A stretch of DNA of 64,000 nt from Ascaphus truei (taxonomy: Eukaryota; Chordata; Amphibia; Anura; Ascaphidae), in assembly GCA_036426205.1 (NCBI GenBank), contig CM071568.1, forward strand, positions 122,719,149 through 122,783,148, in the 5' to 3' direction. This document shows positions 1 through 10,319 of this stretch, in pieces. Made by a program: the position numbers and the translations under genes. The notes beneath the pieces were generated by a model. That model ran no database searches, was not told the origin of the DNA, and was given only the letters and a program-made list of their open reading frames with translations. Every line of letters begins with the position of its first letter. The first letter of the stretch is position 1.

Positions 1-339
1 GTCGTCACCCAAGTCCCCTACAGGAGGGTCCCGAAGTGGAGAGACCAAGGGGCTGCCGCCGGACGGAGAGTCTGGAAGCGGCAGATATTGAGGGACGGCA
101 GGCTCGAGGACTAGTAGATCTCGCTGGCAATCTACTAGCAAAGTGTTCCACTTAGCATCTTGATCTATGAGCACATCTACCAGGCGGGCTTTGGCAAAAC
201 CCAGTAGTTGTCGTAGGGCCATTTGCAATGTCTCTAAAGGTAGGGCCATGGGTACTCGGGTCACAGCCACTGCGCGGCAGGCGGGCGTGTGCATTTGCCG
301 CGCCCAGTCGCGTATTTCCTGACGTGAGGGAAGCGCCAT
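1..339 (-). CDS. Ty3/Gypsy gag, N-terminal part, open to the window edge
   Basis: A frame opens with ATG at 339 and reads 113 codons without a stop to the left edge, so the 3' end is missing. It begins MALPSRQEIRDWARQM. A tryptophan followed by a hydrophobic strand (AVAVTRVP) and a second strand (ARLVDVLIDQDAKW) recalls the RRM-like N-terminus of Gypsy/PNMA-type Gag proteins; that family link is by eye. Gag would form the retrotransposon particle. The ATG lies 62 bases inside the LTR border at 401, as expected for gag just after a 5' LTR and primer-binding site. The second Gypsy copy (58,131) has an ATG in the same place. Whether pol is intact cannot be seen. Confidence 0.6.
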   Translation of the reverse strand, partial: MALPSRQEIRDWARQMHTPACRAVAVTRVPMALPLETLQMALRQLLGFAKARLVDVLIDQDAKWNTLLVDCQRDLLVLEPAVPQYLPLPDSPSGGSPLVSPLRDPPVGDLGDD

Positions 340-387
340 GGTGGTGGTATTTTTGGCTCGAGGGGCACCCCAGGTCTAAGCTCTCAG

Positions 388-398
388 CAGCGCCTCCA
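388..398 (-). promoter_or_regulatory. Candidate primer-binding site of Gypsy copy 1
   Basis: The minus strand reads TGGAGGCGCTG two bases inside the LTR border. A TGG start beside the LTR fits pairing with a tRNA 3' CCA end. The same sequence sits in the same place in the second copy (58,191-58,201). The tRNA was not identified. Confidence 0.5.
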
Positions 399-400
399 AA

Positions 401-1487
401 TGTAGCCCTGGTTCCTAGCGAACACAGACCACTACCATATGCTGTATAACATGTAGGCTCACAGGGCCTGAGCCTCTGCCACGGAGAGCCTGGGGTATGC
501 ACGATACTTATAACTTGGTGCAGCGCCTCCACCTGCGACAGCTTCCGCCCGGGGGGAAGTGGGTCTTCGCAGTAACTTATGTACATTAATACACACACAC
601 AGCAGTATACCTTAACCAATAAACTTTACTTTTAGCAACCATACGTTTTATCAACAGGTGTCCCTCCCTAGAGGAGACACTACTCTCAGCGTCCTGCCGA
701 ACGCTCACTCTCCCCCTCCCTTCACCGGGTGATCCCACCCCGTGTCCAGTTCCCTTTTGGAATAAGTCCCCCACCCTCAAGTGAGTCAGTGAATGTATAT
801 GTATGTGACTGCGCAGCCACGTGTCCTGAGTGAAGGATGGTAATGTTGGTGCACTTGAAGTTTACCTGCCGGGCACTCCAGTACCCGGTTCTGCAACTAT
901 CTTCACAAAGGATCAGTGTGGGCGTAGATGACGTCACCCGTAGGTGTCCGGGGCGATCCCACCCAGACACACTGCGACTTGGTAGCGGGGCCTGATCCCA
1001 GACCTCCCGCTGACTTAGAACTGTCCCGGTAGCGATCGTGTAAACAGTAAGGGAATCCGGAACCTGTCTATGGCCAGTCCCTAGCTCCGCTTCACTCTAC
1101 TGGGGCTCAGGGCCTAACTGGGCCTGGGGCATACGGCCTAGGTAGGGGCGGACGGCCTGCCTACACCGGAGCTCCTTCTCCTTCCTCCTACAGCTAGCTC
1201 TCACCCAACGTGCGCGCCCTCACTTCCTTTTTCTCCCTTCCTCGTACCTTATTGGCCCTTGCGCGTCACGGGGTACCGTGGGGCTGCTGGGACTCGTAGT
1301 TCCCTAACTCCCCTCCTATCCAAGCTCTCCTCCTTCGCGGGCTTTGCTCCCCTTGTCTGCGCATGCGCAACCTTCTGCCAGGTCAGTTCCTCGCCAGCGC
1401 CAACCTAAACATGGCGGCTCCCTCTTGCGCAGAACCTCCGTTATCGGAGCGTTCCCTAGGTACAACATCTCCCACCCCACACAACAT
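401..1487 (-). mobile_element. Ty3/Gypsy 5' LTR (copy 1)
   Basis: This segment matches 58,204-59,340 in the order of its blocks: TGTAG/TGTAT start, a CAGCGCCTCCACCT block, a GTTGGTGCACTTGA block, a CTGCCGGG-CACTCC block, a GGGCCTAAC block, a TGCGCATGCGCA block and an ATGGCGGC block. The left border, TGTAGCC at 401, is clear because the primer-binding-site-like TGGAGGCGCTG (minus strand, 388-398) lies next to it. The right border is approximate, ending in a CA-rich stretch near 1,487. In element orientation this is the LTR upstream of the gag frame at 339. Confidence 0.7.
1358..1418. promoter_or_regulatory. NRF1 and YY1 motifs in Gypsy LTR copy 1
   Basis: TGCGCATGCGCA at 1,358-1,369 is a perfect NRF1 palindrome. 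ATGGCGGC at 1,411-1,418 is a YY1 core. A diverged ZNF143-like block (GCTGCTGGGACTCGTAGT) lies at 1,283-1,300. All three recur in the other LTR copy near 59.1-59.25 kb, which suggests they form the LTR's own promoter. Confidence 0.55.
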
Positions 1488-2116
1488 TTGGTGGAAAAGG
1501 GGGTCCCGGCTACACAACCAACCTAGTTTTAATTATCGCCAAGACCGCTTGCTTAGGTATGTACAGTATTGCCCAGAAAACCTTGCCAGTTGGTAGTCTT
1601 CAAGGACTAGGGAGGTTTGTTCTGGGGGAGAACATTTCACGTTAGATCTTTCGTATTGGTGCATGAAGGTGAATGGAATTGATCTAGCACCACTGGAATT
1701 ATGGAATGATAGGAATAGCAGATACATGTATAAGAGGAGTTCAAGGAAAAGTTAATTGATAACAAATGATAACAGATATACATCACATTGTGTGCCCTAA
1801 ATAATTAATGCTGACTTCTTTTTTCGTTGAGTGTAAAGAAAGATTAACCTCTGCACCTAAGAGGTTATTCATTAACCTGCAGTGGTGCTGATTGGGGCAC
1901 TATTGCACAGAAACTCTTGTTGACTTGAAAGAGCGTTATTCTATATACGCCTGTAACCCTCCATGCCCAGCTCTAAAGGAGTTTATATCGCTGTGTACTA
2001 TATACATGGCTGTGCTCAGTCTCTCCTACCTGTCAGGGTGCTGGATCCGTGCAGGCTGGGCACAGATATACTGATGGAATAATGAAGGGCACCTGGAACT
2101 TTTATAGTACAAACAA
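1488..2116. other. Intergenic, nothing recognised
   Basis: Mostly AT-rich DNA with no exon-like or repeat structure recognised. TTTGGTGG just right of the LTR end resembles a retroelement primer-binding region, but no pol-like frame follows. Confidence 0.4.
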
Positions 2117-2310
2117 GAGCTTTAGGCCTTGCCCCCGCTGCCTGCTACAGCGTCCGCTGTGGCGGACGCTGCGCTCACGAGAGCCCTCCCCGCAATGGCG
2201 CCGGGCCCGCTGCGAGGCCAATGAGGGCGAACCTGCCGGGTGACGTCATGGCCGCGCCCCCCCCGGCCTCTCTCTGCAGCTCCCTGCAGACCAGATAATC
2301 GGCTGCACAC
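2117..2310. mobile_element. GC-rich MITE-like repeat
   Basis: A short CpG-dense island in AT-rich surroundings. It contains CAATGAGGGCGAACCTGCC followed by GTGACGTCA. Related blocks occur at 3,890-4,150 (reverse orientation) and 53,790-54,120, so it is read as a dispersed repeat and not as a gene promoter. Confidence 0.5.
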
Positions 2311-2777
2311 GCCGCCAATCTCGCGGGCGCGCGTTGCAGCTGATTTACCGGGGCCTTAGCCTGATTCACAGCCGTTGATAATACTCTACATATAAAACCG
2401 TACTTCACTTCAGACATGAACTGGTGGCAAATAATATGGCTACACAGTGCTTCTTCCCATGTAGCTCTCCATTTCCTACACTTGGGAGATACTTAGGCTT
2501 CTTACCTTTAGTAGTGGTTTGATTGACAATCTCCTGCATAGCTTTCGTAATGCTCTGTATCTGGTGTTCCCTGGTTTTAGGACACACCCTATTCTCGGGG
2601 ATCAGTATTCCTGTACTGTAAATGGCATTCTCCATGTATACTTATGTAACCCCTTGTAAGTGCAGGAAGCTGACACACATACCCCTTGGCGGCAATAGAA
2701 ACTACAACTCCCAGCTTGCTGTGCTGAAGCTGAAGCAGGGAGTCACTTCCTGTACATGATGTTCTAACTTGTGATCA

Positions 2778-2797
2778 GGGGGGGGGGGGGGGGGGGG
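2778..2797. repeat. Poly-G run, 20 bases
   Basis: Twenty consecutive G. A ZNF143-like block (ACTACAACTCCCAGCTTGC) lies about 70 bases upstream. No gene is visible beside it. Confidence 0.9.
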
Positions 2798-3232
2798 AGG
2801 GCCGGGCCAAGTGTCCCAGCAGCATCTTGCCCCAGCTGCGGGTCTCCCTCACTGACTCACGCCAAGCTGCTGGTGCGTGCCGGGCCTCTCTGACGTCAGC
2901 GCACGCCGGAAGCAAGCTGGGCTCAGTTTCTGTCGTGCACCGTCCTGAGATGGAGGCCCGGTGGGCGATAGCATCAGAAGCTCGGCGTGGGACAGTCAGT
3001 GAGGTAGACCCGTAACTGGGGAAAGCCGGGGCCCTGCGGCAACTAGAGGACCAGCAGTCGGGCCCAGCCAGAGGCTTGAAACCATCCCCAAGGTAGGTAA
3101 GTTTATATTTTGTATGTATTTGGGGGGGGGCGGGGTTTAATATGTATTTGAGGGGTATTTTTTTTTTAACATGTATTTGTGGGGTGGGTTTTTTTTAACA
3201 TGTATTTGGGGGGTAGTTTTTTTAAATATATG

Positions 3233-3430
3233 TGTAACCCCCTTTCCCTATGCCTAAGGGAAACCACGTGCAATTACACGTGCTGATAGTACCTGTACGC
3301 TCACAGGAGGTCTGAGCCTCCGCTTCTAGGAGCCTGGGGTGAGCTCTCTCGCTTAGTGCAGCGCCTCCACCTATGAGGCATCCCAGCGTTGGTGGGATGA
3401 CTGCTCATAGGACACAATAAAATAATAATC
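3233..3430 (-). mobile_element. Partial Gypsy LTR of the same family (copy 3)
   Basis: It starts TGTAACCC and contains the GCTCACAGGAGG/GAGCCT blocks and CAGCGCCTCCACCT (3,359-3,372) in the same order as copies 1 and 2. No primer-binding site or gag lies to its left, and it ends at a hairpin MITE, so it is a fragment of a solo or truncated LTR. Confidence 0.6.
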
Positions 3431-3490
3431 TCACACCAGATATATATAACTCAGTTTAGCTGTAACTGTATATAGCATATACTAGCAAGT

Positions 3491-3762
3491 AAGAAGGGGA
3501 AAACGGAGCACTATCTGAACAAAAATAATGATCCAGAGGGTATTCAATAAAAATCTGAGAGCATTAATGGATCATACGTAGACCCCCCAAAAACTCAATC
3601 CACGTTTCGCGCATGTAGTCATTGACACCATGATGAAGCGCTACATGCGCGAAACGAATTGTGTGTTTTGAAGGTCTTCGTATGATCCATTAATGCTCTC
3701 AGATTTTTATTGAAGACCCTCTGGATCATTATTTTTGTTCAGATAGTGCTGTTTTTCCCATT
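3491..3762. mobile_element. Palindromic MITE with GAAACG hairpin centre
   Basis: Two long inverted arms face each other: GAGCACTATCTGAACAAAAA on the left is matched by its complement ending near 3,752. The arms continue through the TGATCCAGAGGGT and GAGAGCATTAATGGATCATA blocks. The centre is a perfect 16-bp stem, CGTTTCGCGCATGTAG with CTACATGCGCGAAACG, separated by a 22-base loop. This is the structure of a foldback DNA transposon; the superfamily was not assigned. Confidence 0.75.
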
Positions 3763-3889
3763 AGCCGCCGCTGAAAACGGCGAGTAAGACTTGGCTGGAT
3801 GCTCTTTTGCATTGGACTATTTCTATTGCCATACCATCGTGCTTGCGGCTAAAATCTCGGCCCCCTGCAACCCACCGTATGGTCACTAC

Positions 3890-4160
3890 ATGTGACGCTT
3901 CTCGGTGACGTCATTAGCCGCCGCTGAAAGCACTAAGGCAGCAGTCCCAGTCATAACTGTGATAAGCGCGCCCAGCGGGGGGGGCGGTGCGTGCACAGCG
4001 CTAACCGCGGTCTGAGGGGAGTGAGGGAGCTTGCGACGGGAGGGGGCGTAGTCGGGGATTTGCGGGGGCGTGGCCATCACGTCATGCGTCAGGTTCGCCC
4101 TCATTGGGTGAACAGCCGGTGGGGGCGTGGTCACGCCTCCGTCGCAAGTTTTAAACTCAA
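3890..4160. mobile_element. GC-rich MITE-like repeat
   Basis: A CpG-dense block with GACGTCATTAGCCG, TCACGTCATGCGTCAGG and TTCGCCCTCATTGGG, the last being the reverse complement of the block at 2,218. The ends are not defined. Confidence 0.45.
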
Positions 4161-5760
4161 TTTCATTGAGTTTAAAAAATCTGGGTGAAGGTGCGTACTG
4201 AGCCCTTCCCCATTGAGGGGCGGTGCTTACATGCACAGCGCACGCCGCGCCGTGAGCTGTGGCAGTGACTGGGACCGCAACCTAAGGTGGACTGGACACT
4301 GATCCGGAACAGTGATTCTGTGCTGATGCTGCCCGTGCGCCCCTGCAGAGACAGAGGAGACGCTCCGGTGCTGCTGCTGCTGCTGTACGAGTGTTGTATC
4401 CTCTGGATGATGCCGACAATGCAGCAATTTGGATAAAAGATTTGCTCCACTTACCTCATCTTGCCAAGATCCCATTTAACGGACGACGACAAGAAAATAT
4501 AGCGTCTGTGGAAATCGACTCCTGCGTTGGTAACCCATGTCTATCTCCCATGAAATGCGTTAAAGTATTGTCTTTATGTACGCGCAATACTTTTCTTTAT
4601 TGTAAATATTATAACTTTACTTCACTATGTGTGCTGTCTTCTCCATTTTTCTTGTACTTTTGAGATGACGAGCCATCTCTTTTGGACAGCTGCAGACTCT
4701 CCATTACTGTTGAAAACCAACATGAAAACCTGTCCTGCGCTTCAGCCACACAGCAACTGCACCGAGGGTGTCAATCCGTCATGTTCCTGGGCATGAGGGA
4801 GCAAATAGATGACCCTAGAGTGACCGGAGTGTATGGAGAGGTAAATGAAGTTGGAAACTCTTACCTTTATTCTCCACTCCGGTCTGGGTCTTTCTCTCTT
4901 CTCTCCTCCAGCGTCTGCGTGCTGCCTTCAATGCGAGAACAAGGTTTTGCTGGGTTTATATTTTGCCTTCAGTAGTGTTTCATAAACACTGTTTGTGTAC
5001 CCCTGGTATATGCAGAGAATTTTACATAATCTCACTTCAGCACACATGTGATTTATTAGATTTATTTTATTTCACGAATGGTTCATTTAGTGTGTTATAT
5101 CTGCTCTTCCTTTTTTGCACATTTTCTAGCTCCTGATTACTGTGTTGGTGAGAATCTTTTGAAAAGTGAACGAGTGGGAAACAAAAAGGTGACGTGTAAA
5201 CATAACATCATCATGGTGCTGTCACTATGTCCGTTATAGGAAACCCCTTTATGATGGCACATGCATTTGATACTAGCTTTTCTGCAACTTTCTGCCTGGT
5301 TTTATCAGTTAAGGGTAGAAATCATCAGGAAGCGCAAGACATGTGGGATACAAAAACAACAAACTGATGGTGCAGTATTGTAAAAATTCGGTGATAAATA
5401 TTATGGCAAAGTCTGTGTTCAAAATACTCACAAACGTGAGGAGTAAACTGGACCCGTAATGGTATCTTTAAACTGTAAAGTGACAGCCAGGTATTCAAAT
5501 GGGCACAACACTCTCGATCAAGTACACCTCTACCGTGGGCCCTTAGGAATGAATAGAACCGGACATAGTGCAGACTGTACACAAAAGTTTATAAAAGTAT
5601 ATAAAATCCAATAAACTCACATGGTGTTAGAAATAAACAAGCATTTAGATCACAGTAATGGATCTCTGCGAACCGGATGAGTGGTGTCTCAACTGTTCCT
5701 CTGTGCTGGCGTGCGTGTCACGGATGCGTCTCACCGAAGACCGGAAGTGACGACATCCGC
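4161..5760. other. Intergenic, no gene recognised
   Basis: It holds a short (GCT)n run at 4,369-4,386 and further CpG-rich DNA to about 4,350, then ordinary AT-rich sequence. Open stretches here show no family resemblance and no convincing splice pattern. From about 5,330 to 5,840 there is diverged repeat DNA ending in a GAAACG-type hairpin (5,793-5,830). Confidence 0.4.
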
Positions 5761-5839
5761 TTCCAGAGGTTCCGGTTTAGTCTTGTGGCATCACTCTACG
5801 CGTTTCACCTTGGCGGTTTCTGAAACGAGGCTTAGATAA

Positions 5840-6975
5840 ATATATTTTATTATATTCCTTAAAAAGGTTAACACAGCAATATAGTACAATTAACAGGCAA
5901 GAAGGTAACACTTACTTAGGGTTGAGGGATGGAGAAGTATCAGCTAGCAATTCTCCAGCAATCCGGTGACATTCCAGGTGGAATCAGAAGAACTAAAAAC
6001 TGTAGGGTTGACACAGTTTATATACCTGTGTAACCCTATTCTTAACATTGAATACAGACTATTGGTGAACAATTATCTGTATCCAATCCCTAACGTGGAG
6101 ACACAGATTAACCCATGCCCCCCAGCTAATTAGCCCATGTGTACTGGGACTTTGAGGGTCTTATTTCTGAAGCCCCATAATTAAATCAGGGGCGACGACC
6201 AGTCTACCAAATTAAGTATCTGGTAGGATCTGCATTGTTTGTAGGTGTAGACATAACACTTACAAACCACTCCAGTTTGATGATTCTCCGCCCTCAGGTA
6301 ACAATTAGAGTGGCAGAGTTTGTTGATTAGTACTTGGTCTGTTGATTAGTACTTGGTGTAAACAATTAGGGCAGTTAACTTTTGATCACAGTGCTTATGC
6401 TCAATCATCCAGCTGCCCTTCATGACCTTTTAGCATAGCAGATGGAATCTGCATTTTCAGAGCAGATCCAAAATACCATACATATACACTTTAATATCTA
6501 CACATAATAATAAGTTCCATTCTGTTGGGCTCAGTGGGTCGAAATTTGCCAGTTTTTAATGCCTACAGTGACTCCGCATATTGGCCAAATATCAACTCTC
6601 TGCGACCTCCAGAACTGGAGATACAGAAATGCACTTTAAAACATCTTTAAAATACAGGATTATAATGAAACATGGGAACAGGGGAACATACATTTTCATG
6701 ACATGACAAGGTGTAAACCACATTCCTGGACCGCAGTCCAGTTAACCCCTTGCCTCCCTGGTGAGGTCAGGGGGTGGCCATATGGGGTGCAACCCCTTTA
6801 ATATCGGGCCAACCCCTCTCCCTCTACAGTTTGGACTTTGTTTTTCCCATAGAAATTTTATATTTACTCAGGGAACAGAACGTCCAGTCTTTTTAGGCAA
6901 TACCACATTGGTATAGGGACCACATAGTATCTACACACACTTTTAGTAATGCAACACTCACATTTCCATACCATT
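5840..6975. other. Unclassified repeat-like intergenic DNA, possibly LTR
   Basis: Phrases such as CTGTGTAACCCTATTC and a block of CCCTTTAATATCGGGCC look like frog LTR or internal retroelement sequence. Paired ends or target duplications were not found, so no class is given. Confidence 0.3.
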
Positions 6976-6977
6976 GA

Positions 6978-7152
6978 TTATATATATATATACACATATA
7001 TACATATACATATACACATATATACACATACATATATATACATATATATACATATATATATATATATATACATATACACACATATATATATATATATACA
7101 TATATACATATACACATATATATATATATATATACACATATATATATATATA
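6978..7152. repeat. TATACA/TA microsatellite
   Basis: About 175 bp of (TA)n mixed with TACACA and TACATA units. Any open frames over it are repeat artefacts (Tyr-Ile repeats). Confidence 0.9.
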
Positions 7153-7306
7153 CGTGGTTGACAAACACCAAAAAATTACTCGCCACAACAAAAAAAAATC
7201 TAATCGCCACCTCGTACCAAACGTGTGCTGCCGGGCCAATATTACTCGCCCGGGGGTTAAACCCACTCGCCCGGGGCGAGTGAAATGTATAGGTTTGTCG
7301 AACACG
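7153..7306. mobile_element. hAT-like MITE inserted in a TA microsatellite
   Basis: Inverted ends CGTGGTTGACAAAC and GTTTGTCGAACACG enclose 154 bp, with TA repeats on both sides. Inside are two copies of an ACTCGCC motif also found at 11,042-11,110 behind CAGTGCTTGACAAAT. That end resembles hAT termini of the CAGNGCTNGACAAA type. Confidence 0.6.
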
Positions 7307-7471
7307 TATATGTATATATCTATATATATATGTGGTGTGGTTGTGTGGTGTGTGTGTGTGGTGTGTGTGTGTGTGTGGTGTGTTGGTGTGTGTTCTATAG
7401 ATGCTATATATATATACATTGTATATATATATATATCTCTTATATATATATGATATATATAATCGTGTGTG

Positions 7472-7502
<31 letters not shown>

Positions 7503-7524
7503 TATATCTATATATCTATATATT
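7307..7524. repeat. TA and GTGTGT microsatellite
   Basis: Mixed (TA)n and (GTGTG)n repeats, probably the right half of the same array into which the 7,153-7,306 element inserted. Confidence 0.85.
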
Positions 7525-7943
7525 CAAGGGACCTAACATAGGATTGGGTCAGCACATCTGGACTGATTTTAAAGATGTTTAAAAGTAGCACCTGTCTTTT
7601 TATGAATGCTGAGAGAGTGCATTTACACACTTCCAAGTAGCAAACACCCTTTTATATAAATCACAAGTGTCCCTACATCCCCCTCTGTGTGCCCTACACA
7701 CTTTTTGTTACCAGGTTGTGCTGTTCGTCTATGAAAAACTCTTCGCAAGCACATTTCAGGAAAAGTGTTGGATTGTAACATTTCCCAAATTACTGCCCTA
7801 AAGGTTTTTTAGATTTTTTATTTTTTTTAATACTACTTATTGTCTGATACCCAATGATTGTATTAACCAATGGTAGGCTCTTCCCAAGTGTAATCAAGGA
7901 AATTTGACATATTTTGAGATTACAAATATTTGAACCCCTGTAA

Positions 7944-8325
7944 GTAGTGTTGGACCGGGTCCTCAATTATAAAAAAAAACACCGGGTAACGGGTATCCGC
8001 CGTCTGTCCAATAGGAACGCTCCGTCTCCTGCTCCGGTCACGTGGTTCCCCGGCGGCTCACACAGACACTGTTTACCTGGTCCGGTGCCCTGGAAGTGAT
8101 TGCTGCAGCTCCCCCGCCCTCTGAAGACACCTCTGATGCTGCCACCGCCACAGGACTGCTGCTGGTCCTAGATGTCTTCGAAAAGGTAAGTATTAAGATT
8201 ATTTCCAGCTGCCCTGACATTACCCGATGCCCACTTCTCAGTTGCCGGGTCCGTGTAGCTGGATATATGCCGGGTAACACCGGGTACCGGGTAATTCCGG
8301 GTACTCGGTACCCCACTACCTGGAA
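7944..8325. mobile_element. MITE-like repeat with CCGGGTA motifs
   Basis: The ends GTAGTGTTGGACCGGGT and (complement of the right end) GTAGTGGGGTACCGAGT are imperfect inverted repeats. CCGGGTA or close variants recur at both ends. The interior is CpG-rich. No matching target duplication was found, so hAT membership is only suspected. Confidence 0.45.
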
Positions 8326-9185
8326 GTGTGGAATAAGCATTTTTTTGATGTCGCTCGTGTTCTCCATTTGCTTCAACCTTTTTGCTACCAGACAAAACAG
8401 ATCCCCTTGCTCAGCCTACACATGTATAGTAGGGATGGTGCTCAAATGGATTAGAGCATTGAATGTAAATTAATGGAGAAAAAAAGGATCCCACAAAGCA
8501 CTATGACCCCAGATGTACACTGACAATGAATTTACGACATTTCAAATAAATACTTTATTAGTAACCAATGTAACTCCCAGTGTCTGCTATTAGCCCAGGA
8601 CATGGCCACTTTAAGAATTACATTCCACTGGACCATGTGACTGTGCTTAACCAGTGGAATGACAGTTGGAAAGGGAGCTGAGGGAGTGAGGGTGTGCAGG
8701 CCACCCCTCCACAACAAGGAGTCCATGCAGGACCCCTAAGAGAGAGGGAACTGCAGAGAGACTGTATGCAGCAGAGACCAGGACCTGACAGTGCAGAGGC
8801 TACTACAGAGAGAGATTAGGGAGCCCAGCTGTGCAGGAATTACACCAGGTTGGAGTGGGTGAGCTAACCCACAAAGGATATAAACTGCAGTTATATTGCC
8901 ATCACAGTTTGATGTTTGTGAAGCAGCAGGCCTGCAACACACACAGTTTATGAGCTCCAACGATTGTGCTAGCACACCAGGATCTTCAGGCCAGTACCCC
9001 ATGATTGGGAGGCTGGACAGAGATAAAAGTTATTTGTTTGTGCAGCGTTCACGCTGTTGGTATAGTTTGTTTAAGTATGGAGTGATTCTGAGATTAAGAG
9101 CCACTGCACTGATTCATATGAGATATGGAACACCACAAATTATAGCTATATGAGTATAAAAAGCTTGTTATAATTCATTACCACT
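8326..9185. other. Intergenic, no gene recognised
   Basis: Ordinary sequence without a convincing exon, repeat border or RNA gene. Confidence 0.35.
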
Positions 9186-9189
9186 GTGT

Positions 9190-10099
9190 TGTTGTAATGA
9201 TTGTGCTCGCCACAAACCGGGACCGGGCCGCGAGGCTGAGGTGGGGATATGGAAACACCGACCTTAGACCACGAAGCCGGTTCTGGGCTGCGCAGTCCGT
9301 AGTCTAACATAGCCGGGTCAGGGTTGGAGAATGCAGGGTAATCCGTAGACAAGCCAAGGTAGTCGGCACAGGAGCGGAGGTCGCGGTCACGAGCTGAAGT
9401 CGTCATCAGGAAATCTTGGGTGAAGCCGCTTCAGCGTAGAAAGCAAGAAACTTGGAGCCAAGCCGCTTTAGCATAGAAAACAGGAAACTGGAACTAAGCC
9501 GCTTCAGCGTAGAGAGCAAGAAACTTGGAGCCAAGCCGCTTCAGCGTAGAAAACAGAAAACTGGTTAGGCCGCTTCAGCATAGAAAGCAGGAAACTGAGC
9601 GGACCTGCTACAGCATAGCAGAGCTTATGGAAGGAGGGAACAGGAACAGAAGGAGAGGAGGCCATGGGAAACCAGGAGTACAGACACGACACAGGAGAAG
9701 CTGAGATCAGCGAGCCGCCTCAGCGTGGCGGAGACGAGACTGCCAGGAACAAGGAGTAGCACCGAGGCTACCGTGCAGGGAGGCCTTGGAAGCAGGAGGT
9801 CAGAAGGGAGAGACTCAGGCACAAGGAGGCCAAGCCAGGCCAAACAGAGGAGTCTGTGACCAGCACAGTTACTTGCAACAGGGATTGCAAAGTCTATGTT
9901 CAGCAACTTCCTGAGGGAAAGGGAGCGGCTAAATAGCACGGGAAGCCAATCGGACAGAGCTGCACAGGAGGCAGCAAGAAGCAGACTGCAGAGTGCCAGA
10001 GCAGGTGATTCTGACTGTTCAGTGCAAGGCGGGGTTTGCCTGAAACTCTGTAGCCCTGTAAGAGTGATCCAGCCAAACCCAGGACCGGATTCCTTACAG
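9190..10099 (-). mobile_element. Gypsy-type LTR/3' region remnant
   Basis: On the minus strand the right end reads TGTAAGGAATCCGGTCC, like the left end of the LTR-like element at 62,739 (TGTAAGGGCATTACGTCC). Purine-rich text with CAGGAACA/GGCAGGAG-like units is typical of the untranslated part of frog Gypsy elements. A 37-bp tandem array lies inside. Exact ends and strand are uncertain. Confidence 0.4.
9425..9605. repeat. Tandem repeat, about 36-37 bp, five copies
   Basis: Units start GCCGCTTCAGCGTAGAAAGC or close variants. Alternate units are more alike than neighbours (units 1 and 3 both carry ACTTGGAGCCAA), suggesting a doubled higher-order unit. Confidence 0.85.
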
Positions 10100-10319
10100 T
10101 TGTCTAGTCACTACAGTCTCACACAACATGTACCACACACTATAAGAATTAAACAGTAACCCTATAAGGAATCTGTCTGGATACCTAAAATGGCTGCCGA
10201 CAGGAAGTGCCCTCTCACCCTCACTGAAGCTACCGTCGCCATCTTGGTTCCTGGTAATTCCTACTCCTCACTTCCTGACAGGAAGTCAGCCTCTCTCTGG
10301 CCCTCATTACCAGGAGCTG

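Noticed and set aside
2117..2310. CpG island as a gene promoter
   Set aside because: No exon follows, and the sequence matches other dispersed blocks.
3886..4236. Open frame of 116 codons on the minus strand in a CpG-rich block
   Set aside because: Lies in a dispersed GC-rich repeat; CpG-rich DNA has few stops by composition.
4369..4386. (GCT)n run as a coding poly-amino-acid tract
   Set aside because: Only six units, no supporting exon structure.
6974..7453. Tyr/Ile-rich open frames
   Set aside because: Translation of TA/CA microsatellites.
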